Virus record (IMG/VR): IMGVR_UViG_3300027971_002004
Span: 1-58,257 of that record
Source of the DNA: a virus
Direction: 5' to 3' (one strand)
DNA: 58,257 bases
Under the pieces are notes generated by a model that was given only the letters and a program-made list of their open reading frames with translations, did not search any database and was not told where the DNA came from. Both the position numbers and the translations under genes were made by a program. Each line of letters starts with the position of its first letter. Positions within the stretch are counted from its first letter, which is position 1. Below are positions 55,306 through 58,257 of this stretch, piece after piece.

Positions 55306-56132
55306 CCGAAAAAATCAGATGTATTTAACGTAAAGGGTTGTTCATATTCATGTTGACAATGCATACAACGAATTTTCAATGGTTTGATTTCTGTCTGTGC
55401 TTTAAGATTACTATTATGATCTCTGATAGCAACATAAGTATCTCTGTCACAATTTTGTAGATAATCCAATATATATTCTCTTTCTTCTACAAAAGCACTA
55501 GGAGTTTTGATATGTGTAATAGTTTGTGATAGTATACGCATTGTAACATCAGTAATAAATTTCAATGCCTGTTGAGTTTTCTTTATTTTAACAGTTTCAT
55601 CTTCTTCTTTTTCTAACTGAATAAACATTCTTTGTGCTTCCATTTGACCAGTACCAGCTTCATTCATTTCTTTATAAGTCAGTGGTCTAAATTTAATTGA
55701 TAGATCATTTAAAACTAATTCTTCATTATAATCAGCAGATTTAAGTTGACTTAATATTCCTATCAAATTGACTGCATATTCTGCAAATTCTTTACAACTT
55801 GGGCATTCTGATGCTACACTCATATCGTTTCCACCAGCAGCCGACCTAATTGCTATTAATACAGCATCCAAGTCAATACTATTGATTGACCATGGGTCTT
55901 TAATATCAGGTATACAGCTTTTGATGATATCTACCATTGCAGTTCCATTATACAGTGCATCCGGTGTTTTTGCACTAATTTCATCGATAGCGGTCATTGG
56001 ATATACTGCTAATTCTCCAGACTCTGGTATAGTTAACACAGATGGTGAATACATTGTACCACCACTGGGCAATTTTAAATAAATTGAAGGTCTGCGAAAA
56101 TATTGCTTTAAAGGGTTGTTTTGAATAGTCAT
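55302..56132 (-). CDS. 26: Baseplate hub assembly protein, gp26-like, with zinc-ribbon cysteines
   Basis: This 276-residue protein contains LYLKLPSGGT-like IYLKLPSGGTMYSP, MTAIDEISAKTPDALYNGTA, CIPDIKDPWSINSIDLDAVL and IRSAAGGNDMS, the pattern of the T4 baseplate protein family of gp26. Two CxxC pairs, C110/C113 (ECPSC) and about C256/C259 (RCMHC), could bind one zinc ion. The family acts in baseplate hub assembly. The gene is divergent from the tape-measure-like gene; a shared inverted repeat with late-promoter-like arms lies in the 70-base gap. An ATGA overlap couples it to gp51. Confidence 0.8.
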   Translation of the reverse strand: MTIQNNPLKQYFRRPSIYLKLPSGGTMYSPSVLTIPESGELAVYPMTAIDEISAKTPDALYNGTAMVDIIKSCIPDIKDPWSINSIDLDAVLIAIRSAAGGNDMSVASECPSCKEFAEYAVNLIGILSQLKSADYNEELVLNDLSIKFRPLTYKEMNEAGTGQMEAQRMFIQLEKEEDETVKIKKTQQALKFITDVTMRILSQTITHIKTPSAFVEEREYILDYLQNCDRDTYVAIRDHNSNLKAQTEIKPLKIRCMHCQHEYEQPFTLNTSDFFG

Positions 56133-56145
56133 TATTGTCCTTGAT

Positions 56146-56164
56146 AAAAAACGGGCTTTTGCCC
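56146..56164 (-). terminator. Terminator-like hairpin in the gp26 leader
   Basis: On the minus strand, GGGC-AAAA-GCCC is followed by G and six T residues, the form of a short rho-independent terminator. It lies between the divergent promoter arms and the gp26 start. It may stop antisense transcription of the tape-measure gene, attenuate gp26, or protect a 5' end. The four-pair stem is short. Confidence 0.4.
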
Positions 56165-56166
56165 AA

Positions 56167-56192
56167 TACTAAATACTACATAATATTTAGTA
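56167..56192. promoter_or_regulatory. Divergent late-promoter-like inverted repeat (TACTAAATA / TATTTAGTA)
   Basis: TACTAAATA (56167-56175), eight bases, TATTTAGTA (56184-56192) is a perfect nine-base inverted repeat in the 70-base gap between the divergent gp26 and tape-measure-like genes. Each arm carries CTAAATA oriented outward, so one site could serve gp55-dependent transcription in both directions. Confidence 0.5.
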
Positions 56193-56202
56193 GGTAAAAT
56201 CC

Positions 56203-58257
56203 ATGTCACAAAATTTAGATCCAGAAGCTATTGACAAATTCAATGAATCACTGCGTGAGTTGAATAATAGTATGCCCTCATTTGTTTTGGGCATAAATCA
56301 AATTTTGGGAGTTGCCTCAGGTTCAGTTAAAGCGTCAGATGCATTAAAAAACTTATCAAAGAATGCCAAAGAGTTAACTGCAATGCAAGAAGCAGAAGCA
56401 CAGACTCAGAAGAAAAAAGATGCAATAGATGCAAATAGAACTAGAGCACAAACTCAAGCGACAGATGCATTACAAAAGTTTGCACATGGATTAACAGATA
56501 CATCTACTGAATTTGCAAAGTTTAACGGGGCATTGGGTAGTGCCGGCGATGCCGCATTAAGTATTGGTAAAAACTTTGGTTTACTTGGATTAGCTGCCGG
56601 CGCACTAATCAAAGCTACTACAATGGCGGCTCAAGCTGCCACTAAACAAGCAGATAATGCATTAAAAGCTACAGATGAATTTAACAAGATGGGTGCTGCC
56701 GGAGGCCATACTGCTAAAAGTATTGCTGAGATGGGTATTAATATTGGTCTGAGTAATGAACAATTTGCCTTAATGCCAAAGGCTCTTAAAAAAGCCGGTG
56801 ATGGTATTGTTAGTTTAGGTGCAACTACGGCTGATGGACAGAAAAAATTCATGGGAATGCTTGCTGTTACTAATCAACAACGTGAGGCATTCCAGAGATT
56901 AGGCATTGGTCAAGAAGAATTAATGGAAAAACAAGCTGAATACATTGCATTGCAAGGTATGTCAGGTAAATCATTAGTTGGCCAAGCAAAAGATGCAGAT
57001 AAACTACGTAAGTCATCATTAGAATATACTGAAAACTTACTACGACTAAGTGCATTGACAGGTAAAGATGCTGACAAGATTGCAAAGGATCAGCAACTTG
57101 CCAAGATGCAATATGAAGAGGTTGTTCAAACTAGAATTGAAGATGACAAGATTCGTCAATTAACACAAGAAGGTAGAATGGCAGAGGCTCAGGCAATAAA
57201 AGATGAGCAAAAAGCTAGGGAACAGTTTATCACAGATGCTACTTCACGATTTGGTGAAGAGACTGGATTACAGTTAGCTAAAGTAATGCGAACCGGTGCA
57301 TTTGATGAATCTACTAAAGGTATTGCACAATTAGGAATAGATGCTACTGAGCTTGCGGCTAAGCTTAAGAAAGCAAAACCTGGTGAAGAAGTTGCTGATT
57401 TATTCAATGAGACTGCTGAAACAGTAAAAACAAAAGTAAGTTCAAATCTAAAGAATTTTGGAACTAGTCTACAATTTGGTGGAGAGGAATTAGGAAAAAC
57501 ATTAGGTCTTAACAAAGAACTAATATTAAACACCGGTCGAACAATTGAAAGAAATGAAAAAGAAGCTGATAGACTTGCAAAATTAGGTATAGGCAAACCT
57601 AGTGACGGAAAAACTGGTAAGACTTCTGAAGATGATCCTACACAAAAATACAGAAATGCATTAACCACTACTACAATTGAAGCTAATAGATTACTAGAAA
57701 AAACATTATTAGCCGGCAGTCCATTAATGAATGGCATCAATTTATTAACCGGGACATTTGCACTTTTAACGGCTGCAGCCGTTGCATCATCAGTAGCATT
57801 AAGTGCGATGGCATTAAAAGCAACAATTGGTAAAACTGTGGAAGCCGCAGGAAATATAGGCAATACTGGTGGCGGTGGTATACTAGATAAGATTTTTGGA
57901 GGAGGAGCACCTAGTGGTGGAGGTGCTCCAGGTGCACCTAGTGCTCCTAATGGTTCTGCTAAAGGTGGTAGAACACGTGATGCTAAAGGTAGATTTACAA
58001 AAGCTCCCGCAATACCTACAGCAACATTGGCAGGTGGAGGCGCCGGCGAAGGTTCTAAAGTAATGGCAATGGTTGGCGATGCAGGACCTGCATTGGCTAA
58101 ATTAGGCCCAGGAGTAGGTGAAGGTGCCGCTGGATTCTTAAAAGCGTTTGCTAATCCACAAGTTGTTTTAGGTGCAGCCGGTCTAGGTGCATCTATTGCC
58201 ACACTGATTGCAACTATCGGTGCTGGTATTGCCGGTGCAAGTTGGATTATGGGCAAA
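56203..58257 (+). CDS. Tape-measure-like tail protein, 3' end beyond the window
   Basis: This open frame starts at the ATG at 56203 (MSQNLDPEAIDKFNESLREL) and continues without a stop to the window edge, 685 residues so far. Long helical, Ala/Gln/Lys-rich stretches (AQTQKKKDAIDANRTRAQTQ) and three hydrophobic segments at about 125-150 (FGLLGLAAGALIKATTMAAQ), 505-540 (LLTGTFALLTAAAVASSVAL) and 655-685 (VVLGAAGLGASIATLIATIG) are typical of tail tape measure proteins, which set tail length and are ejected with DNA. A Gly/Pro-rich stretch (GGGAPSGGGAPGAPSAPNGS) separates the last two. T4 gp29 is 590 residues. This one is longer and its end is not seen, so the label is by character, not by a specific motif. 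Confidence 0.75.
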   Translation, partial: MSQNLDPEAIDKFNESLRELNNSMPSFVLGINQILGVASGSVKASDALKNLSKNAKELTAMQEAEAQTQKKKDAIDANRTRAQTQATDALQKFAHGLTDTSTEFAKFNGALGSAGDAALSIGKNFGLLGLAAGALIKATTMAAQAATKQADNALKATDEFNKMGAAGGHTAKSIAEMGINIGLSNEQFALMPKALKKAGDGIVSLGATTADGQKKFMGMLAVTNQQREAFQRLGIGQEELMEKQAEYIALQGMSGKSLVGQAKDADKLRKSSLEYTENLLRLSALTGKDADKIAKDQQLAKMQYEEVVQTRIEDDKIRQLTQEGRMAEAQAIKDEQKAREQFITDATSRFGEETGLQLAKVMRTGAFDESTKGIAQLGIDATELAAKLKKAKPGEEVADLFNETAETVKTKVSSNLKNFGTSLQFGGEELGKTLGLNKELILNTGRTIERNEKEADRLAKLGIGKPSDGKTGKTSEDDPTQKYRNALTTTTIEANRLLEKTLLAGSPLMNGINLLTGTFALLTAAAVASSVALSAMALKATIGKTVEAAGNIGNTGGGGILDKIFGGGAPSGGGAPGAPSAPNGSAKGGRTRDAKGRFTKAPAIPTATLAGGGAGEGSKVMAMVGDAGPALAKLGPGVGEGAAGFLKAFANPQVVLGAAGLGASIATLIATIGAGIAGASWIMGK

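Noticed and set aside
57189-58256. Long open frame of 355 residues on the minus strand
   Set aside because: It is antisense to the tape-measure-like gene, is Pro/Ala/Ser-biased in the way an antisense reading of its Gly/Ala-rich codons would be, and has no recognisable motif.

Overview
The window is a piece of an AT-rich, T4-like contractile-tailed phage (myovirus) genome, most likely virulent and from an aquatic environment. The phage identity rests on recognisable T4-type genes: the late sigma factor gp55, the recombination nucleases gp46/gp47, and baseplate proteins of the gp25, gp6, gp53, gp48/54, gp5, gp26 and gp51 types. It also rests on tail fibers with the N-terminus common in marine T4-like phages and on recurring late-promoter-like motifs (GATAAATA, CTAAATA). 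I found no tRNA, integrase, insertion sequence or CRISPR array. The host cannot be inferred from the sequence.

Layout. Positions 1-16.7 kb (minus strand) hold a tightly packed modification cluster. In transcription order it contains a conserved small protein, two glycosyltransferase-like proteins, another small protein and a third glycosyltransferase-like protein. These are followed by eight radical SAM enzymes, interrupted by one SAM methyltransferase, then a 2OG-Fe(II) oxygenase and a truncated protein with aromatic WxPDP repeats. Positions 16.7-49.8 kb (minus strand) hold the tail and baseplate module: gp48/54-like, gp53, an 884-aa hub-like protein, a gp5/VgrG-like spike, gp25, gp6, a single giant protein of 5937 residues, a 51-aa protein, a 206-aa protein and two fibers. 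Positions 49.9-54.6 kb (plus strand) hold gp55, gp47, gp46 and a Hjc-like nuclease. Positions 54.56-55.08 kb are a 515-base convergent gap with no convincing gene but many perfect hairpins. Positions 55.1-56.1 kb (minus strand) hold gp51 and gp26 homologues. From 56.2 kb to the window edge (plus strand) runs the start of a tape-measure-like protein.

How it works together. Two sigma70-type promoters (TTGCTA, 17-base spacer, TATACT or TATAAT) would drive gp55 and gp47/gp46 early. gp55 would then direct the phage polymerase to the late motifs, which sit at gene junctions of the structural module and often overlap the upstream stop codon. The modification cluster reads downstream of the fiber genes in the same direction, so its products probably appear late. 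They may modify virion proteins, surface glycans or an unidentified peptide, but the substrate is unknown.

The most unusual elements are the eight-enzyme radical SAM cluster, the mosaic giant baseplate protein with a predicted seven-bladed propeller, and the structured non-coding region.
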